Below are positions 33,486 through 41,392 of a DNA stretch of 46,859 nucleotides, piece by piece. The notes beneath the pieces were generated by a model. The model was not told the DNA's origin. It made no database searches and worked only from the letters and a program-made list of their open reading frames with translations. Origin of the DNA: Streptomyces sp. BR123 (lineage in GTDB: Bacteria; Actinomycetota; Actinomycetes; Streptomycetales; Streptomycetaceae); the NCBI RefSeq assembly GCF_013401435.1, contig NZ_JACBGN010000023.1, positions 1-46,859 on the forward strand, read 5' to 3'. Within the stretch, counting starts at the first letter, position 1. Each line of letters starts with the position of its first letter. The position numbers and the translations under genes are program-made.

Positions 33486-33506
33486 CGACCGACATAATGT
33501 CGGTCG
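33486..33506. promoter_or_regulatory. Perfect palindrome over the ctaE start, with -10-like box
   Basis: Arms CGACCGACAT (33486-33495) and ATGTCGGTCG (33497-33506) flank a single A. The right arm begins with the first ATG of ctaE. CATAAT (33493-33498) in the centre differs from TATAAT at one position. Seven bases after it comes an in-frame GTG (33506). The site could be a repressor operator, an RNA hairpin hiding the ATG, or both; the -35 region (CGTGAG) is poor. Confidence 0.6.
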
Positions 33507-34117
33507 TGGCGACAGCAACGACAGTAGATACCGGGCACGCGCACCCGACGGTCAATCGACCGAACCTCGTCAGCGTCGGAACGATCATCTGGTTGAGTTC
33601 CGAGCTGATGTTCTTCGCGGCCCTCTTCGCGATGTACTTCACCCTGCGATCGGTGACGGGCACCGAGTACTGGACAGAGCAGGCTTCGGCCCTGAATCTG
33701 CCCTTCTCGGCGACGAACACCACGATCCTGGTGCTCTCCTCCCTCACGTGCCAGCTCGGCGTCTTCGCCGCGGAGCGCGGTGACGTGAAGAAGCTCCGTA
33801 CGTGGTTCATCATCACGTTCGTCATGGGCGCGATCTTCATCGGCGGCCAGGTGTTCGAGTACACCGAGCTGGTCAAGCACGAGGGCATGTCGCTCTCGTC
33901 CGGCCCGTACGGCTCGGTCTTCTACCTGACCACCGGCTTCCACGGCCTGCACGTGACGGGCGGTCTCATCGCCTTCCTGCTGGTCCTCGGCCGGACGTAC
34001 GCCGCGAAGAGGTTCACCCACGAACAGGCCACGTCGGCCATCGTCGTGTCCTACTACTGGCACTTCGTCGATGTCGTCTGGATCGGCCTCTTCGCGACGA
34101 TCTACCTGATCAAGTAG
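33497..34117 (+). CDS. ctaE: Cytochrome c oxidase subunit III
   Basis: This 206-residue protein (203 if the GTG at 33506 is the start) has five membrane helices and the family features [56 protein letters not shown] and [15 protein letters not shown]. It is the five-helix actinobacterial form of subunit III of the aa3 oxidase. No ribosome site is placed correctly for the ATG, which lies inside a perfect palindrome. A leaderless message from the GTG at 33506 is a reasonable alternative. It precedes qcrCAB, separated from qcrC by 77 bases, giving the usual ctaE-qcrCAB cluster. Confidence 0.95.
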   Translation: MSVVATATTVDTGHAHPTVNRPNLVSVGTIIWLSSELMFFAALFAMYFTLRSVTGTEYWTEQASALNLPFSATNTTILVLSSLTCQLGVFAAERGDVKKLRTWFIITFVMGAIFIGGQVFEYTELVKHEGMSLSSGPYGSVFYLTTGFHGLHVTGGLIAFLLVLGRTYAAKRFTHEQATSAIVVSYYWHFVDVVWIGLFATIYLIK

Positions 34118-34194
34118 CGAGCACGTCACCGGGCCGGACCCGGCACCGACATCCAGAAACACCGACGCAGAAGATCCTGACACCGGGGTAATCC

Positions 34195-35004
34195 GTGAAA
34201 AAGCTCTCCGCACGACGACGCCATCCGCTGGCGGCGGTCGTCGTTCTACTCCTCGCGCTGGCGGCCACTGGGGGGCTGTACGCCGCCTTCGCCCCTGCGG
34301 GCAAGGCGCAGGCCGATGAAACCGCCCAGTCCCTCGCCATCGAGGAGGGCAAGAAGCTCTACGCCGTGGGTTGCGCAAGCTGCCACGGAACCGGCGGTCA
34401 GGGAACCACTGACGGCCCCAGCCTGGTCGGCGTCGGCTCCGCGGCCGTCGACTTCCAGGTGAGCACGGGCCGTATGCCGGCCCAGCAGCCCGGCGCCCAG
34501 GTGCCGAAGAAGCCCAACATCTACTCGCAGGCGCAGATCGACCAGCTGGCGGCGTACATCGCCTCGCTCGGTGCCGGTCCGATCACGCCGACCGCGAAGC
34601 AGTACGACCCGGCCGGCGCCGACGTCGCGAAGGGTGGCGAGCTGTTCCGCAACAACTGCGCGCAGTGCCACAACTTCACGGGCGAGGGCGGCGCGCTGAC
34701 CGACGGCAAGTACGCCCCGAACCTCGAGGGCGTCTCGCCGAAGCACATCTACGAGGCCATGCTCACCGGCCCGCAGAACATGCCCTCCTTCCCCGACACG
34801 ACGATGCCGGAGAAGCAGAAGAAGGACATCATCGCGTACCTCCAGAACGTGAACGGCGAGAAGTCGGTCAACCCCGGCGGCCTGAAGCTCGGAGGCCTCG
34901 GCCCCGTCTCGGAGGGCCTGTTCGGCTGGATCTTCGGTCTGGGTGCGCTGATCGCTGTCGCCGTCTGGGTCGCGGCCCACACCGCTAAGGCCAAGAAGTC
35001 ATGA
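34195..35004 (+). CDS. qcrC: Diheme cytochrome c of the bcc complex
   Basis: A GTG start gives 269 residues. An N-terminal membrane anchor (about 10-30) is followed by two c-type heme domains with CASCH (60-64) and CAQCH (155-159), distal methionines likely in RMPAQQPG and NMPSFPD, and a C-terminal membrane helix (about 240-262). In actinobacteria this protein replaces cytochrome c1 and the soluble cytochrome c, wiring the bc complex directly to the CuA site of CtaC. The stop overlaps the qcrA start (ATGA). Confidence 0.96.
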   Translation: MKKLSARRRHPLAAVVVLLLALAATGGLYAAFAPAGKAQADETAQSLAIEEGKKLYAVGCASCHGTGGQGTTDGPSLVGVGSAAVDFQVSTGRMPAQQPGAQVPKKPNIYSQAQIDQLAAYIASLGAGPITPTAKQYDPAGADVAKGGELFRNNCAQCHNFTGEGGALTDGKYAPNLEGVSPKHIYEAMLTGPQNMPSFPDTTMPEKQKKDIIAYLQNVNGEKSVNPGGLKLGGLGPVSEGLFGWIFGLGALIAVAVWVAAHTAKAKKS

Positions 35005-36059
35005 GTAGCCAAGACATTCCCGAAGAAAAGCACCTGCCGAGCGAGCAGGGCGACGAGCACCACGCCGGTGTAGCGGTCGCGGACGAACCGTTCGCAGACC
35101 CGGGCCTGCCGGTCCACAAGCCGCGCATCCAGGACATCGACGAGCGGGCCGCGAAGCGCTCCGAGCGCACCGTGGCGATGCTCTTCACGGTCTCGATGCT
35201 GGCCACCGTCGCGTTCATCGTGTCGTACGTGGTCATCCCGGTCGACAAGATCGTGTTCCTCTTCCCCCTCGGGAAGATCAGCGCGCTCAACTTCGCCCTG
35301 GGCATGAGCCTGGGCGCGGCCCTCTTCTGCATCGGCGCCGGCGCGGTCCACTGGGCCCGCACCCTGATGTCCGACGTGGAGGTCGCCGACGACCGCCACG
35401 AGATCGCGGCCTCGCCCGAGGTCAAGGCGAAGGTCATGCAGGACTTCGCCGACGGTGCGAACGAGTCGGGCATCGCCCGCCGTCCGCTGATCCGCAACAC
35501 GATGCTCGGCGCGCTGGCCATGCTGCCGCTGTCCGCCGTCGTGATCATGCGGGACCTGGGTCCGCTGCCCGAGGACAAGCTGCGCCACACCCTGTGGGCC
35601 AAGGGCAAGCTGCTCATCAACCAGAACACGATGGAGCCGCTGCGTCCCGAGGACGTCCCGGTCGGTTCGCTGACCTTCGTCATGCCCGAGGGGCTGGAGG
35701 AGGACGCGCACGACTTCAACACCGAGATCGCCAAGGCCGCCCTGATGATCGTCCGCATCCAGCCGGAGGACATCAAGGACAAGCAGGAACTCGAGTGGTC
35801 CCACGACGGCATCGTCGCCTACTCGAAGATCTGCACCCACGTCGGCTGCCCGATCAGCCTGTACGAGCAGCAGACGCACCACGTGCTCTGCCCGTGCCAC
35901 CAGTCCACCTTCGACCTCTCCGACGGCGGTCGCGTCGTCTTCGGACCCGCCGGCCACGCGCTTCCGCAGCTGCGGATCGGCGTGAACCGCGAAGGCTTCC
36001 TCGAGGCGCTCGGCGACTTCGCGGAGCCCGTCGGTCCTGCATTCTGGGAGCGCGGATGA
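35001..36059 (+). CDS. qcrA: Rieske iron-sulfur protein of the bcc complex
   Basis: The protein has 352 residues. A hydrophilic N-terminus precedes three membrane helices (about 55-75, 90-112 and 164-182), more than the single helix of mitochondrial Rieske proteins, as is typical of actinobacteria. The C-terminal Rieske fold has cluster ligands CTHVGC (Cys278, His280; disulfide Cys283) and CPCHQS (Cys297, His300; disulfide Cys299). It takes electrons from menaquinol at QcrB and hands them to QcrC. ATGA overlaps link it to qcrC and qcrB, which implies coupled translation. Confidence 0.96.
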   Translation: MSSQDIPEEKHLPSEQGDEHHAGVAVADEPFADPGLPVHKPRIQDIDERAAKRSERTVAMLFTVSMLATVAFIVSYVVIPVDKIVFLFPLGKISALNFALGMSLGAALFCIGAGAVHWARTLMSDVEVADDRHEIAASPEVKAKVMQDFADGANESGIARRPLIRNTMLGALAMLPLSAVVIMRDLGPLPEDKLRHTLWAKGKLLINQNTMEPLRPEDVPVGSLTFVMPEGLEEDAHDFNTEIAKAALMIVRIQPEDIKDKQELEWSHDGIVAYSKICTHVGCPISLYEQQTHHVLCPCHQSTFDLSDGGRVVFGPAGHALPQLRIGVNREGFLEALGDFAEPVGPAFWERG

Positions 36060-37693
36060 GTACCGCCACTACGAACACATCGGCCGGGAAGCGCAAGGCG
36101 CCCGCCGGCGAGCGCGTGGCTGACTGGGCGGACGGCCGCCTGGGCATCTACAGCCTCGCCAAGGCGAACATGCGCAAGATCTTCCCGGACCACTGGTCCT
36201 TCATGCTGGGCGAGGTCGCCCTCTACAGCTTCATCATCATCATCCTCACGGGTGTGTACCTGACGCTGTTCTTCCACCCCAGCATGAACGAGGTCGTGTA
36301 CCACGGCTCGTACGTGCCGATGCAGGGCGTCCGGATGTCCGAGGCCTTCGCCTCGACCCTGGACATCAGCTTCGACGTCCGCGGTGGCCTGCTCATCCGG
36401 CAGATCCACCACTGGGCCGCGCTGATCTTCGTCGCCGCGATGATCGTGCACATGATGCGCGTCTTCTTCACCGGCGCGTTCCGCAAGCCGCGCGAAGTCA
36501 ACTGGGTCTTCGGCTTCCTGCTGCTGGTCCTCGGCATGTTCACCGGCTTCACCGGTTACTCCCTGCCGGACGACCTGCTCTCGGGCACCGGTGTCCGCTT
36601 CATGCAGGGCGCGATCCTGTCCGTGCCGGTCGTCGGCACCTACCTCTCGTTCTTCCTGTTCGGCGGCGAGTTCCCCGGCGGCGACTTCGTCGCCCGGTTC
36701 TACTCGATCCACATCCTGCTGCTGCCCGGCATCATGATGGGCCTGCTGGTGGCCCACCTGATCCTGGTCTTCTACCACAAGCACACCCAGTTCGCGGGCC
36801 CCGGCAGGACGAACAACAACGTCGTCGGCATGCCGCTGCTGCCGGTCTACATGGCCAAGGCCGGAGGCTTCTTCTTCCTGGTCTTCGGTGTCATCGCGGC
36901 CATCGCGGCGATCGCCTCGATCAACCCGATCTGGGCGCTCGGCCCGTACCGCCCGGACCACGTGTCCACCGGTGCGCAGCCCGACTGGTACATGGGTATG
37001 CCCGAAGGCCTGATCCGTGCCATGCCCGGCTGGGAGATCAACCTGTGGGGCCACACGCTCGTCCTGGGCGTGTTCATCCCGCTGCTGCTCTTCCCGCTGG
37101 TCCTCGGCGCGATCGCGGTGTGGCCGTTCATCGAGTCCTGGGTCACCGGCGACAAGCGCGAGCACCACATCCTGGACCGCCCGCGCAACGCCCCGACCCG
37201 CACGGCCTTCGGTGTCGCCTGGATCGCGGAGTACATCGTGCTCCTCATCGGCGGTGGCAACGACATGTTCGCGCAGTACTTCCACCTCTCGATCAACAAC
37301 ATCACCTGGTTCGTGCGGATCGGCTTCTTCGCCGTCCCGGTGATCGCGTTCATCGTCACCAAGCGCATCTGCCTCGGCCTGCAGCGCCGGGACCACGACA
37401 AGGTGCTGCACGGTCGCGAGACCGGCGTCATCAAGCGGCTGCCGCACGGTGAGTTCGTCGAGGTCCACGAGACCCTCGACCAGGCCAAGCTGCACACGCT
37501 CACCGCGCACGAGCAGTACGAGCCGCTGGAGATCGGCCCGACGGTCGACGAGAACGGCGTCGAGCGCAAGGTCAAGATGTCGGAGAAGCTCCGCGCCAAG
37601 CTCAGCCAGGGCATGTACGGCGAGGGCAACCAGATTCCGAAGCCCACGGTGGAGGAGTTCAAGGAGATCCAGAGCGGCCACGGCCACCACTGA
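36056..37693 (+). CDS. qcrB: Cytochrome b subunit of the bcc complex
   Basis: The ATG at 36056 overlaps the qcrA stop, giving 545 residues; the frame upstream is antisense noise. It has eight or nine membrane helices. Heme b ligands are seen in QIHHWAALIFVAAMIVHMM and FYSIHILLLPGIMMGLLVAHL, and the quinol-site loop is present as GPYRPDHVSTGAQPDWYM. The hydrophilic C-terminal extension (about 130 residues, ending SGHGHH) is characteristic of actinobacterial QcrB. It oxidises menaquinol and moves protons. A hairpin terminator follows at 37742. Confidence 0.96.
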   Translation: MSTATTNTSAGKRKAPAGERVADWADGRLGIYSLAKANMRKIFPDHWSFMLGEVALYSFIIIILTGVYLTLFFHPSMNEVVYHGSYVPMQGVRMSEAFASTLDISFDVRGGLLIRQIHHWAALIFVAAMIVHMMRVFFTGAFRKPREVNWVFGFLLLVLGMFTGFTGYSLPDDLLSGTGVRFMQGAILSVPVVGTYLSFFLFGGEFPGGDFVARFYSIHILLLPGIMMGLLVAHLILVFYHKHTQFAGPGRTNNNVVGMPLLPVYMAKAGGFFFLVFGVIAAIAAIASINPIWALGPYRPDHVSTGAQPDWYMGMPEGLIRAMPGWEINLWGHTLVLGVFIPLLLFPLVLGAIAVWPFIESWVTGDKREHHILDRPRNAPTRTAFGVAWIAEYIVLLIGGGNDMFAQYFHLSINNITWFVRIGFFAVPVIAFIVTKRICLGLQRRDHDKVLHGRETGVIKRLPHGEFVEVHETLDQAKLHTLTAHEQYEPLEIGPTVDENGVERKVKMSEKLRAKLSQGMYGEGNQIPKPTVEEFKEIQSGHGHH

Positions 37694-37741
37694 TCCCGCA
37701 TGAGGGTCTGATTTCGGTCAGTCCCGGTGTCGCCCACGGCA

Positions 37742-37772
37742 AGAGCCCCGTCCAGGGTCTGGACGGGGCTCT
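37742..37772 (+). terminator. Terminator of ctaE-qcrCAB
   Basis: A 14-base perfect stem, AGAGCCCCGTCCAG (37742-37755) with 37759-37772, a GGT loop and a TTGCC tail; flanking CGGCA/TGCCG extends the pairing. Confidence 0.92.
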
Positions 37773-37799
37773 TTGCCGTCCTCCCGGCCTGGATAGGCT
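37772..37799 (+). promoter_or_regulatory. Candidate trpD promoter
   Basis: TTTGCC (37772-37777) and TAGGCT (37794-37799), 16 bases apart, resemble the vegetative Streptomyces pattern with TAGRRT-like -10. They lie immediately after the qcrB terminator and about 40 bases before trpD. The -35 is weak. Confidence 0.35.
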
Positions 37800-37840
37800 G
37801 AAGGCCTTCCCATCCGACTGTGGACCCTCAGGAGCGGACC

Positions 37841-38914
37841 ATGAACGTTGTGACCCCGGCAGGCGGCGACAGCGTGGCGGACCGGTCCTGGCCGGCCGTA
37901 CTGGAGGCGCTGCTCTCCGGCCGGGACCTGCACGCCGACGACACGGCGTGGGCCATGGACCGGATCATGCGCGGTGAGGCCACCGACGCCCAGATCGCCG
38001 GATTCGCGGTCGCCCTGCGGGCCAAGGGGGAGACCGTCGAGGAGATCAACGGCCTGGTGCGGACCATGTACGCACACGCCAACCTGATCGAGGTGCCCGG
38101 CCGGACCGTGGACATCGTCGGCACCGGCGGCGACGGCGCCAAGACGGTGAACATCTCGACCATGTCCTCCATCGTGGTCGCCGGCACCGGCGCCAAGGTC
38201 GTCAAGCACGGCAACCGTGCCGCGTCCTCGGCCAGCGGCGCCTCCGACGTGCTGGAGAAGCTCGGCGTCAACCTGGACCTCACCCCGGCCCGGGTGGCCC
38301 GGGTGGCCGAGGAGGCCGGCATCACCTTCTGCTTCGCCGTGAAGTTCCACCCGGCGCTGCGGCACGTGGCCCCGGCCCGCCGCGAGCTGGGCATCCGCAC
38401 CACCTTCAACTTCCTCGGCCCGCTGACCAACCCGGCACGGGTCCGGGCGCAGGCCACCGGCGTCGCCGACGCCCGGATGGCCCCCATCGTCGCGGGCGTG
38501 CTGGCGGAGCGCGGCTCCTCGGCCCTGGTGTTCCGCGGGGACGACGGCCTGGACGAGCTGACCACCACCGCCACCTCCCGGGTCTGGTGGGTCCGCGACG
38601 GGCGGGTGCAGGAGGAGGCCTTCGACCCGCGCGACGTGGGCATCGAGCTGGTGGACGTCAAGGAGCTGCGGGGCGCCGACGCCTCCTACAACGCGGACGT
38701 CGCCCGGCGGCTGCTGGCCGGCGAGACCGGCCCGGTCCGGGACGCGGTGCTGTTGAACTCGGCCGCCGCCCTGGTGGCCGTGGACCCGGGCAGCGGCTCC
38801 CTGGAGGAGCAGATCCGGGCGGGCATCGAGCGGGCCGCGGAAGCCATCGACTCGGGTGCGGCACGGGCCGCCCTGGAGCGGTGGGTGGCCGCCAGCAACG
38901 CCCGACTTGACTGA
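37841..38914 (+). CDS. trpD: Anthranilate phosphoribosyltransferase
   Basis: TrpD joins anthranilate to PRPP in tryptophan synthesis. The ATG at 37841 has AGGAG eight bases upstream and gives 357 residues; the frame upstream is unsupported. Family motifs are present: the N-terminal helical domain ([19 protein letters not shown]), the PRPP glycine loop [44 protein letters not shown], and [11 protein letters not shown] for Mg. No other trp gene is adjacent, so it is a detached pathway gene. A terminator hairpin follows. Confidence 0.95.
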   Translation: MNVVTPAGGDSVADRSWPAVLEALLSGRDLHADDTAWAMDRIMRGEATDAQIAGFAVALRAKGETVEEINGLVRTMYAHANLIEVPGRTVDIVGTGGDGAKTVNISTMSSIVVAGTGAKVVKHGNRAASSASGASDVLEKLGVNLDLTPARVARVAEEAGITFCFAVKFHPALRHVAPARRELGIRTTFNFLGPLTNPARVRAQATGVADARMAPIVAGVLAERGSSALVFRGDDGLDELTTTATSRVWWVRDGRVQEEAFDPRDVGIELVDVKELRGADASYNADVARRLLAGETGPVRDAVLLNSAAALVAVDPGSGSLEEQIRAGIERAAEAIDSGAARAALERWVAASNARLD

Positions 38915-38930
38915 TCCTTTTCGGCCAAGA

Positions 38931-38955
38931 CCCCGGTCCGGCATGCGGACCGGGG
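38931..38955 (+). terminator. Terminator after trpD
   Basis: A 10-base perfect stem, CCCCGGTCCG (38931-38940) with 38946-38955, a 5-base loop and a CCTTG tail, 17 bases after the trpD stop. Confidence 0.85.
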
Positions 38956-38957
38956 CC

Positions 38958-38985
38958 TTGCACGTCCGGGATCGTGTGGCAGGAT
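38958..38985 (+). promoter_or_regulatory. Candidate promoter for riboswitch transcript
   Basis: TTGCAC (38958-38963) and CAGGAT (38980-38985), 16 bases apart, approximate TTGACA and TAGGAT. Transcription would begin near 38992, directly before the first pairing element of the riboswitch, which supports the assignment. Confidence 0.5.
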
Positions 38986-38991
38986 GACTGA

Positions 38992-39100
38992 CCAGGTCAC
39001 GAGTGACAGCGTTCTGGCCCCGGCTTGCTGTCCGGCAACCCTCCTTCCGTGGCGGGGTGCCCCGGGTGATGACCAGGCCGCGGGCAGCGAGGTCCGCGGC
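38992..39100 (+). promoter_or_regulatory. SAM-IV type S-adenosylmethionine riboswitch
   Basis: I recognise the aptamer: closing strands GGTCAC (38995-39000) and GTGATGACC (39066-39074), then GAGTGACAGC, the core GGCTTGCTGTCCGGCAACCC shared in part with SAM-I, CTCC and GGCGGGGTGCCCCGGG, and a GC-rich 3' part (GCGGGCAGCGAGGTCCGCGG) able to form the peripheral stem and pseudoknot. This pattern is that of SAM-IV RNAs, found in actinomycetes in leaders of sulfur and methionine genes. It lies 255 bases upstream of the class V aminotransferase gene and on the same strand. A small hairpin (39119-39133) and a mini-ORF lie between. The riboswitch should lower expression when SAM is abundant. Confidence 0.85.
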
Positions 39101-39151
39101 AAGCGCGGATCCCTCGACACCAGGGGTCCTGGTCTTCGAGGAGTTCTTTCC

Positions 39152-39172
39152 GTGAGCAAGCGAATGCGATAG
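39152..39172 (+). CDS. Six-codon leader mini-ORF (VSKRMR)
   Basis: GTG AGC AAG CGA ATG CGA TAG lies eight bases after GAGGAG (39138-39143), a near-perfect ribosome binding site, in the SAM riboswitch leader. It would make fMet-Ser-Lys-Arg-Met-Arg. The good ribosome site in a leader region otherwise free of genes suggests it is translated. It may be the expression platform sensed by the riboswitch, or a leader peptide regulating the downstream gene. No homolog family is recalled with confidence. Confidence 0.5.
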   Translation: MSKRMR

Positions 39173-39354
39173 GGCGGCTCCGCCCCTTCTCCACCCTCGG
39201 ACCGAGGTCCCTTCCCTCCGCGTACCCGGACAGCCGCGTACGCCCCCGGCCCGTGCTCCGAGGCATTTCCCCGTCCCCCGGTCGGCCGCAGCGCCGTACC
39301 CGCGGACGGGTGACATCCGAAGCCGATTCCGCCTGCCCGCCGGGAGATACCGCC

Positions 39355-40776
39355 ATGTCCGCGTTCCGGAACGCCACCGCCACCGCCACCGTCGCCCCTG
39401 CCCCTGCGCCCGTTGCCGCCTGTGCAGCCGCTGCCGACGGCGCAGCCTGTGCCGGGCCGCTCCCGGTCCTCGGCCGGGACGTCACCGTGCCGCTCGTCAC
39501 CGGGGGCGAGGTCACCTACGCGGCCCTCGACTACGCCGCCAGCGCCCCGGCCCTGCAGCGCGTCTGGGACGACGTGGCCGCGTACGCCCCCTACTACGGC
39601 AGCGTGCACCGCGGAGCGGGCTACCTCTCGCAGCTCTCCACCGACCTCTTCGAGCAGAGCCGGGCCGCGGTCGCCGCCTTCCTGGACTGCCGCCCCTCCG
39701 ACCAGGTGGTCTTCACCCGGTCCACCACCGACTCCCTCAACCTGCTCGCCGCCGCCCTCCCCGCCGACTGCCGGGTCTTCGTCTTCGAGACCGAGCACCA
39801 CGCCTCGCTGCTGCCGTGGGACGGCGCGCAGGTGACGTACCTCGACGCGCCGCGCACGCCGGACGAGGCCGTGGCCACCCTGGAGCGGGCCCTGGCCGGC
39901 CGGGACCCCCACGGCGCGGCGCTGGTCTGCGTGACCGGGGCGTCCAACGTCACCGGTGAGCTGTGGCCGGTGAAGGAGCTCGCCGCCGCCGCGCACGCCC
40001 ACGGCGCCCGGATCGTCCTCGACGCCGCCCAGCTGGCCCCGCACCACCCCGTCTCCGTCCGGGACCTCGACGTGGACTGGGTGGCCCTCTCCGGGCACAA
40101 GCTGTACGCGCCCTTCGGCTCCGGCGTGCTGGCCGGACGGGCCGACTGGCTGCAGCAGGCGAAGCCGTACCTGGCCGGCGGCGGGGCCTCGCGGACGGTC
40201 GCCCGCCGCGAGGACGGCGGCGTCGACGTCGAATGGCACACCACGGCCGCCCGCCACGAGGCCGGATCCCCCAACGTCATCGGCGTCCACGCCCTCGCCT
40301 CCGCCTGCCGCGCCCTGACCGAGGCGGGCTTCGACCGGCTCGTCGCCCGGGAGCGCGAGCTGATCGCTCAGGTCCGCGCGGGCCTCTCCGGCATCCCGCA
40401 GGTCCGGATCCTCTCGCTGTTCGGGGACGACGCCCCGCGCGTCGGCGTCATCTCCTTCGTGGTGGAGGGCTGGAACAGCTCCCACTTCGCCGCCGCCCTG
40501 TCGGCCGAGTACGGCATCGGGGTCCGCGACGGCCTCTTCTGCGCCCACCCGCTGGTGCGCACCCTGCTCGGCAGCGCCCCGCAGGAGCCCGGCGCGTGCG
40601 GGGCCCCGGAGGCGGCGCCCGGGGAGTCGTCGCTGAACGCGATCCGGGTGAGCTTCGGCGCCGGAACCCCGGACGAGCACGTCGAGCGGTTCGTCCGCGC
40701 GGTCCGGGAGCTCGTCACCGAGGGCGCGCAGTTGCAGTACCGCACGGAGGAGGGCCGCTGCGTCCCGGCCGTGTGA
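39355..40776 (+). CDS. Class V PLP-dependent aminotransferase / cysteine desulfurase-like
   Basis: The ATG at 39355 (MSAFRNATATATVAP) has GGGAG about nine bases upstream and gives 473 residues. After an Ala/Pro-rich leader of about 35 residues comes a NifS-like fold: LDYAASAPALQRVWD, SVHRGAGYLSQLSTD, VVFTRSTTDSLNLLA, FVFETEHHASLLPW, VLDAAQLAPHHPV (Asp223) and the PLP-lysine in ALSGHKLYAP (Lys249). The usual mobile-loop catalytic cysteine (SSGSxC) is replaced by RDGLFCAHPLV, so desulfurase activity is not certain. It is controlled by a SAM-IV riboswitch, pointing to methionine, cysteine or SAM metabolism. Confidence 0.92.
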   Translation: MSAFRNATATATVAPAPAPVAACAAAADGAACAGPLPVLGRDVTVPLVTGGEVTYAALDYAASAPALQRVWDDVAAYAPYYGSVHRGAGYLSQLSTDLFEQSRAAVAAFLDCRPSDQVVFTRSTTDSLNLLAAALPADCRVFVFETEHHASLLPWDGAQVTYLDAPRTPDEAVATLERALAGRDPHGAALVCVTGASNVTGELWPVKELAAAAHAHGARIVLDAAQLAPHHPVSVRDLDVDWVALSGHKLYAPFGSGVLAGRADWLQQAKPYLAGGGASRTVARREDGGVDVEWHTTAARHEAGSPNVIGVHALASACRALTEAGFDRLVARERELIAQVRAGLSGIPQVRILSLFGDDAPRVGVISFVVEGWNSSHFAAALSAEYGIGVRDGLFCAHPLVRTLLGSAPQEPGACGAPEAAPGESSLNAIRVSFGAGTPDEHVERFVRAVRELVTEGAQLQYRTEEGRCVPAV

Positions 40777-41030
40777 CCGGCGTGCCGGCCATGACCCACA
40801 CGACGCCGGGTGCGACCGGCGGGGCGTCCCCGGACCGTTCCGGACGTACGCCACCGACGCCTGCGGGACCGGCCGCAGGGTGGCGCCCGGCCGCGTCCTG
40901 TACGAGGATGACCTCGGCACGGAGCACGTCCACCGGCGCCGAAGAGACGCTGCCGGTCGTCGCCGCGGCCGGGGGTGCGGGAGGCGGCAGGCGGTACCCG
41001 CGCGGGACCGGTAAGATCCGGTGCGGTACC

Positions 41031-41085
41031 GCGCCCCGTAGGGGCGCGGGGAACTGCGCGATCAGCCCCCACCGGCCCGCGGTGT
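41031..41085. repeat. Dispersed Streptomyces intergenic repeat (GGGAACTGCGCG type)
   Basis: A hairpin GCGCCCC/GTA/GGGGCGC (41031-41047) continues as GGGGAACTGCGCGATCAGCC and CACCGGCCCGC. I recall near-identical sequences in many intergenic spots of Streptomyces chromosomes. It sits at the end of the 334-base gap between the aminotransferase and AsnC-type genes. The rest of that gap (40777-41030) shows no credible gene. Confidence 0.65.
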
Positions 41086-41110
41086 CATGACCGGACTCCC
41101 GGCGGAGCGC

Positions 41111-41392
41111 TCAGGCGTCCAGGCCGATGGCGAAGGCGGCTTCCAGGTCGTGCTGGGAATAGGTGCGGAACGCCACGTGCGTGTCGGTCGCCTCCACGCC
41201 GGGGATCTTGCTGATGCGGCCCGGGATGATGTCCGCCAGGTCGTCGTGGCGGTTCACGCGCACCAGGGCGATGAGGTCGTACGTCCCCGTGACGGAGTAG
41301 ACCTCGCTGACGTTCTCCAGCGCCGCGATGGACTCGGCGATCTCGGGGATGCGGTCCACGCTGGTCTTGATGAGCACGATCGCGGTGATCAT
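41111..41392 (-). CDS. Stand-alone Lrp/AsnC ligand-binding (RAM) domain protein
   Basis: The 93-residue protein starts MITAIVLIKTSVDRIPE and has VYSVTGTYDLIALVRV, PGRISKIPGVEATDTHVAF and a C-terminal YSQHDLEAAFAIGLDA. It is a complete RAM (alpha/beta sandwich) domain of the Lrp family without the usual DNA-binding domain. Such proteins bind amino acids and form oligomers, and some modify full-length Lrp proteins. Its ATG overlaps the stop of the upstream rhomboid gene (ATGA), so both are translated together; the functional reason is unknown. Confidence 0.92.
   Translation of the reverse strand: MITAIVLIKTSVDRIPEIAESIAALENVSEVYSVTGTYDLIALVRVNRHDDLADIIPGRISKIPGVEATDTHVAFRTYSQHDLEAAFAIGLDA

Noticed and set aside
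35819..37690. Long minus-strand frame over qcrB
   Set aside because: Shadow of qcrB and qcrA; no domain and biased Asp/Glu/Val/Gly composition.
38984..39172. 62-codon ORF from an ATG in the leader
   Set aside because: It runs through the SAM-IV aptamer, whose conserved RNA sequence explains the region; only its last six codons coincide with a mini-ORF that has its own ribosome site.
40791..41090. Small plus-strand ORF starting MTHTTPGATGG
   Set aside because: No ribosome site, low-complexity Pro/Thr/Gly/Arg composition, and it ends inside a dispersed intergenic repeat.
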